Shown here: positions 8,413 through 17,365 of the stretch, piece by piece
How positions within the stretch are numbered: position 1 is the first letter of the stretch
Layout: every line of letters begins with the position of its first letter
NCBI RefSeq assembly: GCF_040786275.1
Contig: NZ_JBFMVT010000002.1
Coordinates: 4,340,001 to 4,404,000, forward strand
Source: Buttiauxella gaviniae
GTDB lineage: Bacteria > Pseudomonadota > Gammaproteobacteria > Enterobacterales > Enterobacteriaceae
Direction of reading: 5' to 3'
DNA length: 64,000 bases
Position numbers and translations under genes: made by a program
The notes under the pieces: generated by a model
Database searches by the model: none
Told to the model about the DNA's origin: nothing
What the model saw: the letters and a program-made list of their open reading frames with translations, nothing else

Positions 8413-9126
8413 TCACAATAACGCAACAAACCGTTGAAGAATGGAACGTGCCTCCGGCGTATCTTCATTTCGCGCCAACAGGGCATCGAGATTTTTACCT
8501 TTCAAGGCGGCTCTTTCGCTGCGGCTGTTGATCATGGTGTTCATCACCGTGGTGCTAAATTCCGGATGGAACTGCACCGAAAATGCGGTCGGGGAATAGC
8601 GCACAATTTGATGCGGATCGTGGCTGGATGCGGCTAGCACCACACCACCCGCAGGCAAGGTGAGTACGCTTTGTTCATGGCTAAGATTGGTATAAAACAT
8701 TTCCGGCAGGCCGCTGAGTAACGCATCTTCTTTACCCGCCGTATTGAGCGTGACGGCAATTTGCCCAAACTCACTGCCTTGCGGATGGTAATCCACCACG
8801 CCGCCCAGGGCATGCGCCATCAACTGGTGCCCGTAACAGACGCCCAAAACCGGAACACCCGCCTGGATAATTTCACGCAGCCACTCGGCGGTGCGCTCGC
8901 TCCACGCTTCTCGATCGGTGACCATCGCCCATGACCCGGTGACGATCGCCCCGCTAAACGTCCCTTTAACGGGCAGCGGCTCGCCCTCAAAAGGAGACAC
9001 CACCCAAACCGGGCCAACATCCCCTATGGCTTCGTTAAACCACTGCGGCTGCTCACCCACGGCGTTGCGAATATCCGCAGGGGGATGGCCCATTTGAACC
9101 AGTAATAACGGCAATTTTTCTGTCAT
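8413..9126 (-). CDS. Class I glutamine amidotransferase (GMP synthase-like, YfeJ-type)
   Basis: A 237-residue free-standing class I glutamine amidotransferase domain. The nucleophile Cys97 sits in VLGVCYGHQ and the His187-x-Glu189 pair in VQFHPEFS, so the triad is intact. There is no synthetase partner domain, as in the Salmonella YfeJ group. The acceptor of the ammonia is unknown; related single-domain proteins hydrolyse gamma-glutamyl compounds instead. The start ATG at 9126 has AAGGA about 11 bases before it. The gene is separated by 172 bases from the DppA-like gene downstream and is divergent from srfABC. Confidence 0.87.
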   Translation of the reverse strand: MTEKLPLLLVQMGHPPADIRNAVGEQPQWFNEAIGDVGPVWVVSPFEGEPLPVKGTFSGAIVTGSWAMVTDREAWSERTAEWLREIIQAGVPVLGVCYGHQLMAHALGGVVDYHPQGSEFGQIAVTLNTAGKEDALLSGLPEMFYTNLSHEQSVLTLPAGGVVLAASSHDPHQIVRYSPTAFSVQFHPEFSTTVMNTMINSRSERAALKGKNLDALLARNEDTPEARSILQRFVALL

Positions 9127-9189
9127 TTATTGAACATCCTTCGCGCTTCAGAGATGAATAATCAGTAGCACAAAAGCGGGCCTCCCCCC

Positions 9190-9216
9190 AATGACTTAAC
9201 CGCAATCGCCCGATAA
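9190..9216 (+). promoter_or_regulatory. Possible sigma-28 promoter of srfABC
   Basis: CCCGATAA at 9209-9216 matches seven of eight bases of the FliA -10 element GCCGATAA. The -35 position 11 bases upstream (AATGACTT) is a poor match to TAAAGTTT. SrfABC of Salmonella is reported to be under flagellar regulator control, which is why this weak hit is listed. Confidence 0.35.
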
Positions 9217-9322
9217 TTCGAAAAAAGTGCCGCCTCTTCCGCCGTTTACCTGCGGATGGAATCCGTAAAATGGAAAGCGTGAAGATGGCTCATGCTGAGT
9301 CGTAAACAGCAGGATTGATGAC

Positions 9323-10636
9323 GTGGCAAAAACATTATTGCGCAGCGGATGCCTTGATGACTTCCTTTCGCTTGGCGAAAACGGGCAGACGGTGTTCGAC
9401 TCAGCGCTACAAATTCGCGAAACGTTGCGGTTACGCAAACAGCAGGCGGTGGTCGATAGCCTTGCGATTCCCCAGCCAAACGACGATGGCGATAGAGTCG
9501 ACTGGTACGCGCCCGTAGAAGGCACGGTGGTCAGTTGGGCGGCGGCAAACGATGAGCAACGTAAAAAAGCGCTGCGTTATCTCGATAACTGCCAGGCTAA
9601 CGTTGCCTCATTAATTCAGCGCTGCCAGCAGGCAGAAAAAACCGCCATTCAACTTTTCGGGTCGTTACTCGCCAACGCATTGCAGTTTCCGGGCAGCCAA
9701 CATGTTTATCTGGTTGACGGCAAACCGGTGCTGACCTTTTGGGGCTTTGTGAACCTTAATAGCTGCGCCCGCGCCGATGTGCTGGATTGCCTGCGCATCA
9801 CCGAAGAGCACGAGCCGGTGATTGAATTTCTTCCCGAACCGCCGCCTGCAGTACCGCCTGTCGTGGTGCTCAGTGAGCCGGACGAACCGCTTTATACGGT
9901 AGCGACGCCCGTCGTTGCCGCGCCGCAAACAGAGGCTCCGCTCCCGGAGATTGCACCCGAAGCGGTACCGGCTAAGAAACCTAAGCGCTGGTTACTCCCG
10001 GCTGCAGCCGCGGTTATCGCCTGCATCGCCGCCCCGCTCTCTTATTATCTGGTATCGGCTCCCCACGCCGAACCGTTAGCCCAGCCGGTAGCCGCTGTAA
10101 AACCGCAGCCGATTGCGCAGGCGGCCCTTCAGGCAGAGCCGGTGGTGCATGTTTCCACGCTGCCCGTAAGCCAGGTGGCGGTGGTTGAACCGCCCGCCCC
10201 ACAGCCAGAACCTGCGGCTGTCATCACCCCACCACCGCCTGCGGATATACCGAAAGGCACACTGATTTTACCGGCTGATTCGCTAAAAATCGGCTCGACC
10301 AAATTCCTCAACGGCACCTGGCGCGTTGCCATCAACGTTAAAGATTCCATCACCGGCAAGCCGCCTACGCTGCGCTACCAGATAGCCAATAACAAAGGGA
10401 GCGTGCGTCTGGTGCATGGCGACAGCATCGTCTGTAAAGCGGAAGTTTTCTCAGGGCTGATGCAGTCCGGCACGCTGATGGTTAAAACTCGCGGCAATGC
10501 GCGGTGTAGCGACGGTTCGCGTTATCCGCTGCCGGAGATTTCATGCAAGCCCGGCGAGAACGATGTGGCCGAATGCAGTGGTAAATACGCGAGTGACACC
10601 GTGGTTCCCGTGACGTTTAAAAAAGTGAGTGATTAA
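9323..10636 (+). CDS. srfA: SrfA, membrane-anchored protein of the srfABC operon
   Basis: First gene of a three-gene operon annotated in enterobacteria as putative virulence factors. The 437-residue protein has a cytosolic N-terminal part (about 1-175), a Pro/Glu-rich stretch, a single transmembrane segment at about 221-243 (WLLPAAAAVIACIAAPLSYYL), a Pro/Ala-rich linker, and a C-terminal domain (about 315-437) with paired cysteines (CKAEVF, ARCSDG, SCKPGENDVAEC) that would sit in the periplasm and could form disulfides. The start is a GTG with AGGA nine bases upstream. srfB begins three bases after the stop. Biochemical function is unknown; a membrane tether for SrfB/SrfC is my inference from topology. 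Confidence 0.85.
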   Translation: MAKTLLRSGCLDDFLSLGENGQTVFDSALQIRETLRLRKQQAVVDSLAIPQPNDDGDRVDWYAPVEGTVVSWAAANDEQRKKALRYLDNCQANVASLIQRCQQAEKTAIQLFGSLLANALQFPGSQHVYLVDGKPVLTFWGFVNLNSCARADVLDCLRITEEHEPVIEFLPEPPPAVPPVVVLSEPDEPLYTVATPVVAAPQTEAPLPEIAPEAVPAKKPKRWLLPAAAAVIACIAAPLSYYLVSAPHAEPLAQPVAAVKPQPIAQAALQAEPVVHVSTLPVSQVAVVEPPAPQPEPAAVITPPPPADIPKGTLILPADSLKIGSTKFLNGTWRVAINVKDSITGKPPTLRYQIANNKGSVRLVHGDSIVCKAEVFSGLMQSGTLMVKTRGNARCSDGSRYPLPEISCKPGENDVAECSGKYASDTVVPVTFKKVSD

Positions 10637-10639
10637 GCC

Positions 10640-13612
10640 ATGTTTGCCACCCTGTACCCTTACAAACCGAGCGTGACGCTCATTAAAGACAGCGGCATTC
10701 AGTTTCTGGATTTCGGCCTTGCTCCGCAGCCCAACGCCCCGCATACCGGGCGCTTCGTGCGTAAAACGGCGAACGGCCCACTATTGCGCCTTGATTACGA
10801 TGTGGTACCGGGCAAATTTACCCTGCCGGGCACTCAGGGCTCGGCTCCCGAAGTGGTTAAACCGGAAAGCACCATTACGCTTGGCCATTCCCTGAAAGTG
10901 CTGGATAAAACCTGGCTGCCGCTGCCGTTCCTGCGCTTTAACCCGCCGCGCACTTTCGTTGGCGGCCCGGATAACTGGGCTCGCGTGCAGATCCGCTGCC
11001 TTGAAACGCCTGATTCCGCCGGGAACACCGTGCGAGTTACCCTCGCACTGGATACGAAAATCCTGGCCGATGACAATCCTGCGGCGCATCTCGCCCCCAC
11101 GCAGAACGACGTACGCAACGGGGCACGTTTTGCCCTCGCCTGGCAAAACGAGGAAATTAACGATTTTATCGATCAGACCTGGGTTGATGGCTGGCTGCGC
11201 GAAGTCTTTACACAATTTGCCACCCGCCATGAATCCCGCAGCGAACGCGAAATCAGCAATGCGCTGAAAACCTTCGAGTATCAGGCGCACTATCTCAATA
11301 TTATCGAAATGCTCGGCGCACAGCTTGCGGTACCGGAAGTAAAAATTGTTACCGCCACGCTGCAAGCCCCGGCGATCCCCGTCGATCTGGTGCTTGATGT
11401 GGGCAACACCCACACCTGCGGCGTGTTGATTGAAGATCACGGTGAAGCCAACGACGGTCTGCGCCAGACCGCCGAGCTGCAAATTCGCTCACTCAGCGAA
11501 CCGCAAACCATCAACGAGGCGATGTTTACCAGCCGCCTCGAGTTTTCCGAAGCCAAATTCGGCAAGCAGCATTTCTCGGTAGAAAGCGGGCGTGATGACG
11601 CGTTTGTCTGGCCGTCCATCGCTCGCGTGGGTGATGAAGCCCGCCGCATGGCCTCCGCGCGTTTAGGCACCGACGGGGCGAGCGGTATTTCCAGCCCACG
11701 CCGTTATCTGTGGGATGAAACGCCTGCCAGCCAGGACTGGCGTTTTAGCCAGATGGGGCTGAAAACCCAGCGCGAACCGCTGGCGACCGCATTCCCACTG
11801 ATGAACCTGATGAACGACGACGGGCAGCCGCTCTATTCGCTCCCCCTGGAAGACCGGCTGCCGGTGTTTTCCCCGCAGTACAGCCGCAGCGCGTTAATGA
11901 CCTTAATGCTGTGCGAATTACTGGCCCAGGCGCTGATGCAAATCAACAGCGTAGGGTCGCGCCAGAGCATGGGGCATCTCAACGCCCCTCGTCAGCTCCG
12001 CCATCTGATCCTCACCCTGCCTTCTGCCATGCCAAAACAGGAGCGCGAAATTTTCCGCCAGCGCATGCAGGAGGCGGTGGGTCTGGTGTGGAAAGCAATG
12101 GAATGGCACCCCACCGATGAAGGCTTTACCAACGAACGCGATTTCCAGAAAAGCGTGGTGCCGGTGCCCGATGTGCAGATGGAATGGGACGAAGCAACGT
12201 GCGGGCAACTGGTGTGGCTGTATAACGAAGCGCTGGTTAATTACGCCGGGCAAAGCGGCAATTTCTTCCAGAGCCTCGCCCGCCCGGATCGCCAACTCAC
12301 CGCCGACGAACCGCCGGGGAAAACGCTGCGCGTCGCGTCGATTGACATCGGTGGCGGCACCACCGATATGGCGATCACGCAATATCAGCTCGACGATGGG
12401 GTCGGCAGCAATGTGAAAATTGCCCCGCGCCTGCTGTTCCGCGAAGGTTTTAAAGTCGCGGGGGATGACATTTTGCTGGATGTTATCCAGCGATGCGTGC
12501 TCCCCGCGCTTCAGGCGCAAATTCACCAGGCGGGCGTGGTGGATACCGCAGGGCTGATGACCACGCTGTTTGGCGAGTCCGGGCGCATGGATACTCGCGG
12601 CACGCTGCGCCAGCAAACTGCCCTGCAACTGTTTATCCCCCTCGGCCACGCGGTACTGTCGTGCTGGGAAAATAGCGATCCTGACGATCGCCACGCGTCA
12701 CTCGACGCAACGTTTGGGGAACTGTTAACGCAGCGCCCTACGGATAACGTCATCAATTATGTTCAACAAGCGGTGCAGCATGCCCTTCCCGCCGATGCCC
12801 CCGCGTTTGATCTATTCAGCGTGCCGCTGCAGGTGGAAATGCGCGCATTGCAGGACGCGATGCTCGCCGGGCAATTTACGCTGACCGCCCCGCTTCAGGC
12901 GCTGTGCGAAGTGATCGGCCATTATTGCTGCGATGTGCTGCTGGTTACCGGACGCCCGGCCTGCCTGCCCGGCGTGCAGGCGATGCTTCGTTACCAGCAG
13001 CCGGTGCCGGTGAACCGCATCGTCTGGCTGGATAACTATCAGACGCATGAATGGTACCCGTTCAGCCAGCAGGGGCGCATCGGCAACCCAAAATCAACGG
13101 CCGCCGTTGGCGCGATGCTGTGCAGCCTGGCGATGGATTTGCGTCTGCCTGGGTTTAACTTCAAAGCCTCGGATATTCAGGCTTATTCCACGGTGCGCTA
13201 TCTGGGCATGCTCGACGGGAATAATACCCTTACCGAGAAAAACGTCTGGTATCGGGAGATCGATCTCGACGATCCCAAATCGACGCTCGACACGCGTCTG
13301 CATTTTCCGCTGCGTGGCAACGCGTGCCTCGGATTCCGCCAGCTTGATGACGCCCGCTGGCCCGCCACGCCGCTCTACACGCTGGCGATTAACTCCCCGC
13401 AGTTAGCCAAAGAGATTGCCGGAGAAGGCGTCCTGAACGTGCGGCTGCAACAAACCCGCGACGCCGACGCCTTTGTGCTGGCGGAAGCCTGGCTACAGGA
13501 CGGCAGCAAAGTGCCGCTCAGCCAGCTCAGTTTTAAATTAAACACCCTGGCAGGAAGCTATAGCGGTGCCAGCCATTACTGGATTGACAGCGGGAGCGTA
13601 TACCAAAAATGA
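10640..13612 (+). CDS. srfB: SrfB, actin/Hsp70-fold protein
   Basis: The 990-residue protein contains the sequence signature of an actin/Hsp70-type ATPase: phosphate-1 loop LDVGNTHTCGVLIED at about 251-265, phosphate-2 loop SIDIGGGTTDMAIT at about 567-580, and an adenosine-type motif LLVTGRPACLPGVQ at about 765-778. The N-terminal 245 residues and the long insert between the two phosphate loops are family specific. There is no signal peptide, so it is cytosolic. Its stop overlaps the srfC start (ATGA), and srfA ends three bases upstream, so the three are made together. In Salmonella the operon was named for SsrB regulation and is also linked to the flagellar regulon; the molecular job is not known. 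Confidence 0.88.
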   Translation: MFATLYPYKPSVTLIKDSGIQFLDFGLAPQPNAPHTGRFVRKTANGPLLRLDYDVVPGKFTLPGTQGSAPEVVKPESTITLGHSLKVLDKTWLPLPFLRFNPPRTFVGGPDNWARVQIRCLETPDSAGNTVRVTLALDTKILADDNPAAHLAPTQNDVRNGARFALAWQNEEINDFIDQTWVDGWLREVFTQFATRHESRSEREISNALKTFEYQAHYLNIIEMLGAQLAVPEVKIVTATLQAPAIPVDLVLDVGNTHTCGVLIEDHGEANDGLRQTAELQIRSLSEPQTINEAMFTSRLEFSEAKFGKQHFSVESGRDDAFVWPSIARVGDEARRMASARLGTDGASGISSPRRYLWDETPASQDWRFSQMGLKTQREPLATAFPLMNLMNDDGQPLYSLPLEDRLPVFSPQYSRSALMTLMLCELLAQALMQINSVGSRQSMGHLNAPRQLRHLILTLPSAMPKQEREIFRQRMQEAVGLVWKAMEWHPTDEGFTNERDFQKSVVPVPDVQMEWDEATCGQLVWLYNEALVNYAGQSGNFFQSLARPDRQLTADEPPGKTLRVASIDIGGGTTDMAITQYQLDDGVGSNVKIAPRLLFREGFKVAGDDILLDVIQRCVLPALQAQIHQAGVVDTAGLMTTLFGESGRMDTRGTLRQQTALQLFIPLGHAVLSCWENSDPDDRHASLDATFGELLTQRPTDNVINYVQQAVQHALPADAPAFDLFSVPLQVEMRALQDAMLAGQFTLTAPLQALCEVIGHYCCDVLLVTGRPACLPGVQAMLRYQQPVPVNRIVWLDNYQTHEWYPFSQQGRIGNPKSTAAVGAMLCSLAMDLRLPGFNFKASDIQAYSTVRYLGMLDGNNTLTEKNVWYREIDLDDPKSTLDTRLHFPLRGNACLGFRQLDDARWPATPLYTLAINSPQLAKEIAGEGVLNVRLQQTRDADAFVLAEAWLQDGSKVPLSQLSFKLNTLAGSYSGASHYWIDSGSVYQK

Positions 13613-15741
13613 ATCCAATAACCTCAACGCCGCACCCTCTGGTGGAGTGGGTTCAACAGACCCGATTGACGGCCCCGCTGGTTGAAAATGAAGCCGATAG
13701 CCTGCTGCAAAAATTAGCCGCTTTCCAACAGCGCCAGCATTTTATTGACTTACAGGCGGAGCAACCACTAACACTTGGCTTGTATGGGCACTCCGTGGCG
13801 GGTAAACATCATCTGCTCACCACACTGCTTGGGGATCACCACGAACGCATTGACGTCTCCCTTGGCGGAAAAGTTCTGGATTATCTGACGCACATTAATC
13901 CAGGCCAGGCGCCCGCCGTTGCGGTGCGTTTTACGCGTCGTGAACTGCCGATGGCAGAACATTATCCGCTGCTGATTACGCTCTGGAGTGCTGCAACGCT
14001 CGCCCAGCGTATGATCCGCCAGTATCACGCCACGGCGACTCCCCGTCTGGCGCAACCGGAAGTCATTAGCGCAAAACTTAAAGAGCTTCAGGCGAGACGC
14101 CAGGCGCAACCGACGCCGGGAATGGAACCTGGGCCGCTTTCAGAAATCGCGCAGACTTACCACCAGGTGGTGCGTCGCCAGCATCATCTGGATAACGCCC
14201 TCTGGCAGCAAATAACCCATCTGCTGCCGTGGCTCAGTTGCGCCGATCAAGCCGCGTTGCTGGCCCCGTTATGGGGCGATAATTCGGCCTTTACCGCGCG
14301 CTGGCAACATCTTGCCGAAACGCTGAACCATCTGGGGCATGCAACGCAGGTATTAGCCCCTTCCAGCCTGCTGGTGGATACGTTCCTGCTCCCGGTTGAA
14401 GGTTTTTTAATTGCGACCACGCCAGACGAACCCGAAATCAACGCCGATGTGATGGTTTGCCCGCTCGCCGGGCAGCAGACCGGCAGCCAGGTGAGCCTGG
14501 CGCAAACGGATTTACAGCAACTGAGCGCTGAAATCACCCTTTCGCTTAACCATCAGCCGCGACTGGCGCAGGTAGACGTGGTGGATATTCCGCTCGATGG
14601 GCTCGATGATTACGCCCAGTCTCTACAACCGGATAAATTGCTGGTCTGCAATGCCGCAGCCGGGCGCCAGAGCGTGAATGCCGCAGGGAAAATGCTCGCC
14701 CGTTGGGTGGATAAAACCCAGGCCAGCAACGCCACCACGCCGGGGCTGATTTGGGCCATTACCCCACGGGATGCCCGATTTAGCGGGATTAATCTCGATG
14801 AAGGCGTGCAGCGCATTATCGGCCTGCCGGGAAAACGCTGGGGCACGCTGCAAGCCCTCGACAGTCGTAATATGCACCGTTTGCTGGAATGGATGGCTGA
14901 TGCCCTGGTTCCGGCGCAACGGGCGCTGCGCATCGGGATGCTGCAAAAGGCGTTACACAGTGAGATCCGCGCCCTATTCAGCGCCATTCTGGACGGTGAA
15001 AACCTGACGCCAGAACGCGCCCGCTCGCAGGCGGAAGAGCTGGTGCGGGCTTTGCAATCTCACGCCACGCTTCACGGCGAACTGCTCGCAAGCCTTCTGC
15101 CTGAGCGCCACGCCTTGCAGCACTGTTGGGTAAACCATCAGCAATTGCATAACCAACAGCCTGCGGGTTTCAGCCTGGATATTGACCTGTTCGCGGAAGA
15201 AAGTCGCGATACGTCGCCAGGGCCTGGGGAGAATAACTTCGCCAGCGCCGTGCATCTGCTGTGGGTTAACCATCTGCGCCAGTTGGCAACGCGCCGTGAA
15301 ATGGCGCATCTTTCAGGCCTGGATAACACGCAGCGCCAGGCGCTTTGTCAGTTGCTGATTATCACCAGTTACCGCCTGAAATTACCTGAGCAACTGGCGT
15401 CTGCTTTGCGCAATGGCGACGGCAGCATGGCGCAAGAGATCACCTGCGTGAGCGCGGTGTTAGGCGATTTTATAAGCTGGTTAGGGTACGCGCAGAGTGA
15501 GCCGTCGCAACGCCCGGCAAGCCGCGTGAATAAAGGCTCACCAGTCTTCGCCCCCCTTAAACAGGCCACCGCCGACAAACGCCTGGTGCGTTTAGGTGAG
15601 CAGCCCGTTCGCGGGAATACGCTGTATGTCTACGACTGGCTGGTTGCGCTCTACACCCGCGCGGTGGAAAACATCGGCTATCGCCATCCGCAGGATGTGA
15701 CAGATGTACAGCGTGCGCGGCTGCGGGGGATCGTGGAATAA
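13609..15741 (+). CDS. srfC: SrfC, GTPase-like protein
   Basis: The 710-residue third member of the operon. Near the N-terminus, GLYGHSVAGKHH (about 57-68) looks like a P-loop (GxxxxGK[ST]) in which the final Ser/Thr is His. Further motifs are consistent with a large P-loop GTPase fold: hydrophobic strand then DIPLDG (326-331) in the place of DxxG, followed by LLVCNAA and WAITPRDARF. More than 200 residues separate the first and the third motif, so this would be a GTPase with a large insert. The remaining C-terminal half is helical. ATGA overlap with srfB implies coupled translation. Whether it binds nucleotide is doubtful given the P-loop change. Confidence 0.85.
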   Translation: MNPITSTPHPLVEWVQQTRLTAPLVENEADSLLQKLAAFQQRQHFIDLQAEQPLTLGLYGHSVAGKHHLLTTLLGDHHERIDVSLGGKVLDYLTHINPGQAPAVAVRFTRRELPMAEHYPLLITLWSAATLAQRMIRQYHATATPRLAQPEVISAKLKELQARRQAQPTPGMEPGPLSEIAQTYHQVVRRQHHLDNALWQQITHLLPWLSCADQAALLAPLWGDNSAFTARWQHLAETLNHLGHATQVLAPSSLLVDTFLLPVEGFLIATTPDEPEINADVMVCPLAGQQTGSQVSLAQTDLQQLSAEITLSLNHQPRLAQVDVVDIPLDGLDDYAQSLQPDKLLVCNAAAGRQSVNAAGKMLARWVDKTQASNATTPGLIWAITPRDARFSGINLDEGVQRIIGLPGKRWGTLQALDSRNMHRLLEWMADALVPAQRALRIGMLQKALHSEIRALFSAILDGENLTPERARSQAEELVRALQSHATLHGELLASLLPERHALQHCWVNHQQLHNQQPAGFSLDIDLFAEESRDTSPGPGENNFASAVHLLWVNHLRQLATRREMAHLSGLDNTQRQALCQLLIITSYRLKLPEQLASALRNGDGSMAQEITCVSAVLGDFISWLGYAQSEPSQRPASRVNKGSPVFAPLKQATADKRLVRLGEQPVRGNTLYVYDWLVALYTRAVENIGYRHPQDVTDVQRARLRGIVE

Positions 15742-15747
15742 CGGAGG

Positions 15748-15769
15748 CTCTCAGCCCTACGGCTGAGAG
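15748..15769 (+). terminator. Hairpin after srfC
   Basis: Perfect stem CTCTCAGCC / GGCTGAGAG with loop CTAC begins seven bases after the srfC stop codon. No T-run follows, so termination may depend on other factors. Confidence 0.55.
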
Positions 15770-15863
15770 GCTAATCCCGCCGATTGCTGGAAAACTCGCC
15801 AATCCTCACTACACTCGTTGGCACCTTGATATTAATAATTTCTTTAAATAAAAGAGGTGCCCT

Positions 15864-17330
15864 ATGCAGAACCCATCCCCTGTCTCTATTTCTATGTTAA
15901 TCAATGGACTGTCCGTTGACGCTCAAAACCATGCGATCTTTGAGCGCCGCAATCCGCTCGACGAGCACGTTGCCACGATTGCCCCAGCGGCAAGCGTTAA
16001 TGACGCCCGCTCAGCGGTTGAAGCCGCAGGCAAAGCATTTGTAAGTTGGTCACAAACCGGGCCAAATCAGCGCCGTGATTTGCTTCTCAAAGCCGCTCAC
16101 GCCCTGGAAGCCAGACAGGCCAAATTTGTGGCAGCAATGGCCGCAGAAACCGGCGCGTCGGCGCAGTGGGCAGAATTTAATGTTCATTTGGGAGCCGGAA
16201 TATTACGTGAAGCCGCAGCCCTCACCTCACAAATTAACGGTGAAGTGATCCCTTCTGATGTACCGGGTAATCTGGCAATGGCTGTTCGCCAGCCCGCAGG
16301 CGTAGTGCTGGGAATGGCGCCGTGGAATGCGCCGGTGATACTGGGTGTACGAGCTATCGCAACGCCTCTGGCATGCGGAAACTGTGTGGTGTTAAAAGGA
16401 TCGGAGATCTCACCTGCCACCCATGGCCTGATTATTGATGCCCTGTGCGAAGCTGGTTTCCCCGCGGGCGTAGTCAATTTCATCACCAACGCCCCGCAAG
16501 ATGCTCCGGCCGTGGTGGAGGCCATGATTGCCCATCCGGCGGTGCGCCGCGTGAATTTTACCGGTTCAACGCATGTCGGGCGAATCATCGCGCAAACCTG
16601 TGCCCGTTACCTCAAACCGGTGGTGCTGGAGCTGGGCGGCAAAGCGCCGCTGCTGGTTCTGCATGACGCAGATATTGAGCTGGCTGTGAATTGTGCCGCG
16701 TTCGGGGCTTTTGCTAACTCAGGGCAAATTTGCATGTCTACCGAGCGCATTGTGGTCGATAAAACTATTGCCGATGAATTTGCCGCAAAATTTGCCGCAA
16801 AAGCGGCCAGTTTGCCCTGCCGCGACCCACGTCTTGGCCCAACCGTTTTGGGAGCCGTGATTGATGTGCAGACGGTTTCCCGCTGCAATGATTTGATTGA
16901 TGACGCGCTGGCTAAAGGAGCAAAAATTATTGCCGGTGGCAAAGCGGATTCAACCCTGATGCCCGCCACTGTGCTGGATTTTGTCACCAGGGAAATGCGT
17001 ATTTATCATGAAGAATCTTTTGGGCCGGTGAAAAGTATTATCCGCGCACAAAACGACGATCACGCGGTCGCTATCGCCAATGACAATGAACTGGGGTTAT
17101 CTGCCGCCGTGTTTAGCCGCGATGTCGCTCGCGCATGGAATATCGCCAGCCGCATTCAAAGCGGGATCTGCCATATCAACAGCCCGACAGTGCATGATGA
17201 AGCACAAATGCCCTTTGGCGGCGTCAAAGATTCAGGTTACGGCCGTTTTGGCGGACTTGCGGGCGTCCATGAATTTACCGAGTTACGCTGGATAACCCTG
17301 CAAACGCAGCCGCGCCCTTTACCTTTCTGA
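15864..17330 (+). CDS. NAD(P)-dependent aldehyde dehydrogenase (aromatic aldehyde type)
   Basis: A 488-residue aldehyde dehydrogenase with the catalytic cysteine in ANSGQICMSTERI (near 287), the general-base glutamate in LELGGKAPL (near 253) and the NAD-fold Gly motif NFTGSTHVG. The segment GMAPWNAPVILGVRAIATPL is typical of the salicylaldehyde/vanillin/benzaldehyde dehydrogenase branch, so an aromatic aldehyde is the best guess for substrate. The start ATG follows AAAAGAGGTGCCCT. No aromatic ring-cleavage genes stand nearby. The neighbouring AraC-type gene is convergent, not divergent, so it is not an obvious regulator. Confidence 0.88.
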   Translation: MQNPSPVSISMLINGLSVDAQNHAIFERRNPLDEHVATIAPAASVNDARSAVEAAGKAFVSWSQTGPNQRRDLLLKAAHALEARQAKFVAAMAAETGASAQWAEFNVHLGAGILREAAALTSQINGEVIPSDVPGNLAMAVRQPAGVVLGMAPWNAPVILGVRAIATPLACGNCVVLKGSEISPATHGLIIDALCEAGFPAGVVNFITNAPQDAPAVVEAMIAHPAVRRVNFTGSTHVGRIIAQTCARYLKPVVLELGGKAPLLVLHDADIELAVNCAAFGAFANSGQICMSTERIVVDKTIADEFAAKFAAKAASLPCRDPRLGPTVLGAVIDVQTVSRCNDLIDDALAKGAKIIAGGKADSTLMPATVLDFVTREMRIYHEESFGPVKSIIRAQNDDHAVAIANDNELGLSAAVFSRDVARAWNIASRIQSGICHINSPTVHDEAQMPFGGVKDSGYGRFGGLAGVHEFTELRWITLQTQPRPLPF

Positions 17331-17340
17331 TATTGATTAA

Positions 17341-17365
17341 TGTACGCAGCCACGGCTAGCGTACA
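17341..17365. terminator. Bidirectional terminator between convergent genes
   Basis: Stem TGTACGC / GCGTACA with an 11-base loop, followed by TTTTT on the plus strand. It lies ten bases past the aldehyde dehydrogenase stop and overlaps the last codon of the convergent AraC-type gene. Confidence 0.65.

Noticed and set aside
9196-9525. 109-codon minus-strand frame over the srfA start
   Set aside because: It is antisense to srfA, has no ribosome binding site and no recognisable domain.
11918-12694. 258-codon minus-strand frame inside srfB
   Set aside because: It is an antisense shadow of a GC-rich coding region; the plus strand carries the conserved ATPase motifs.
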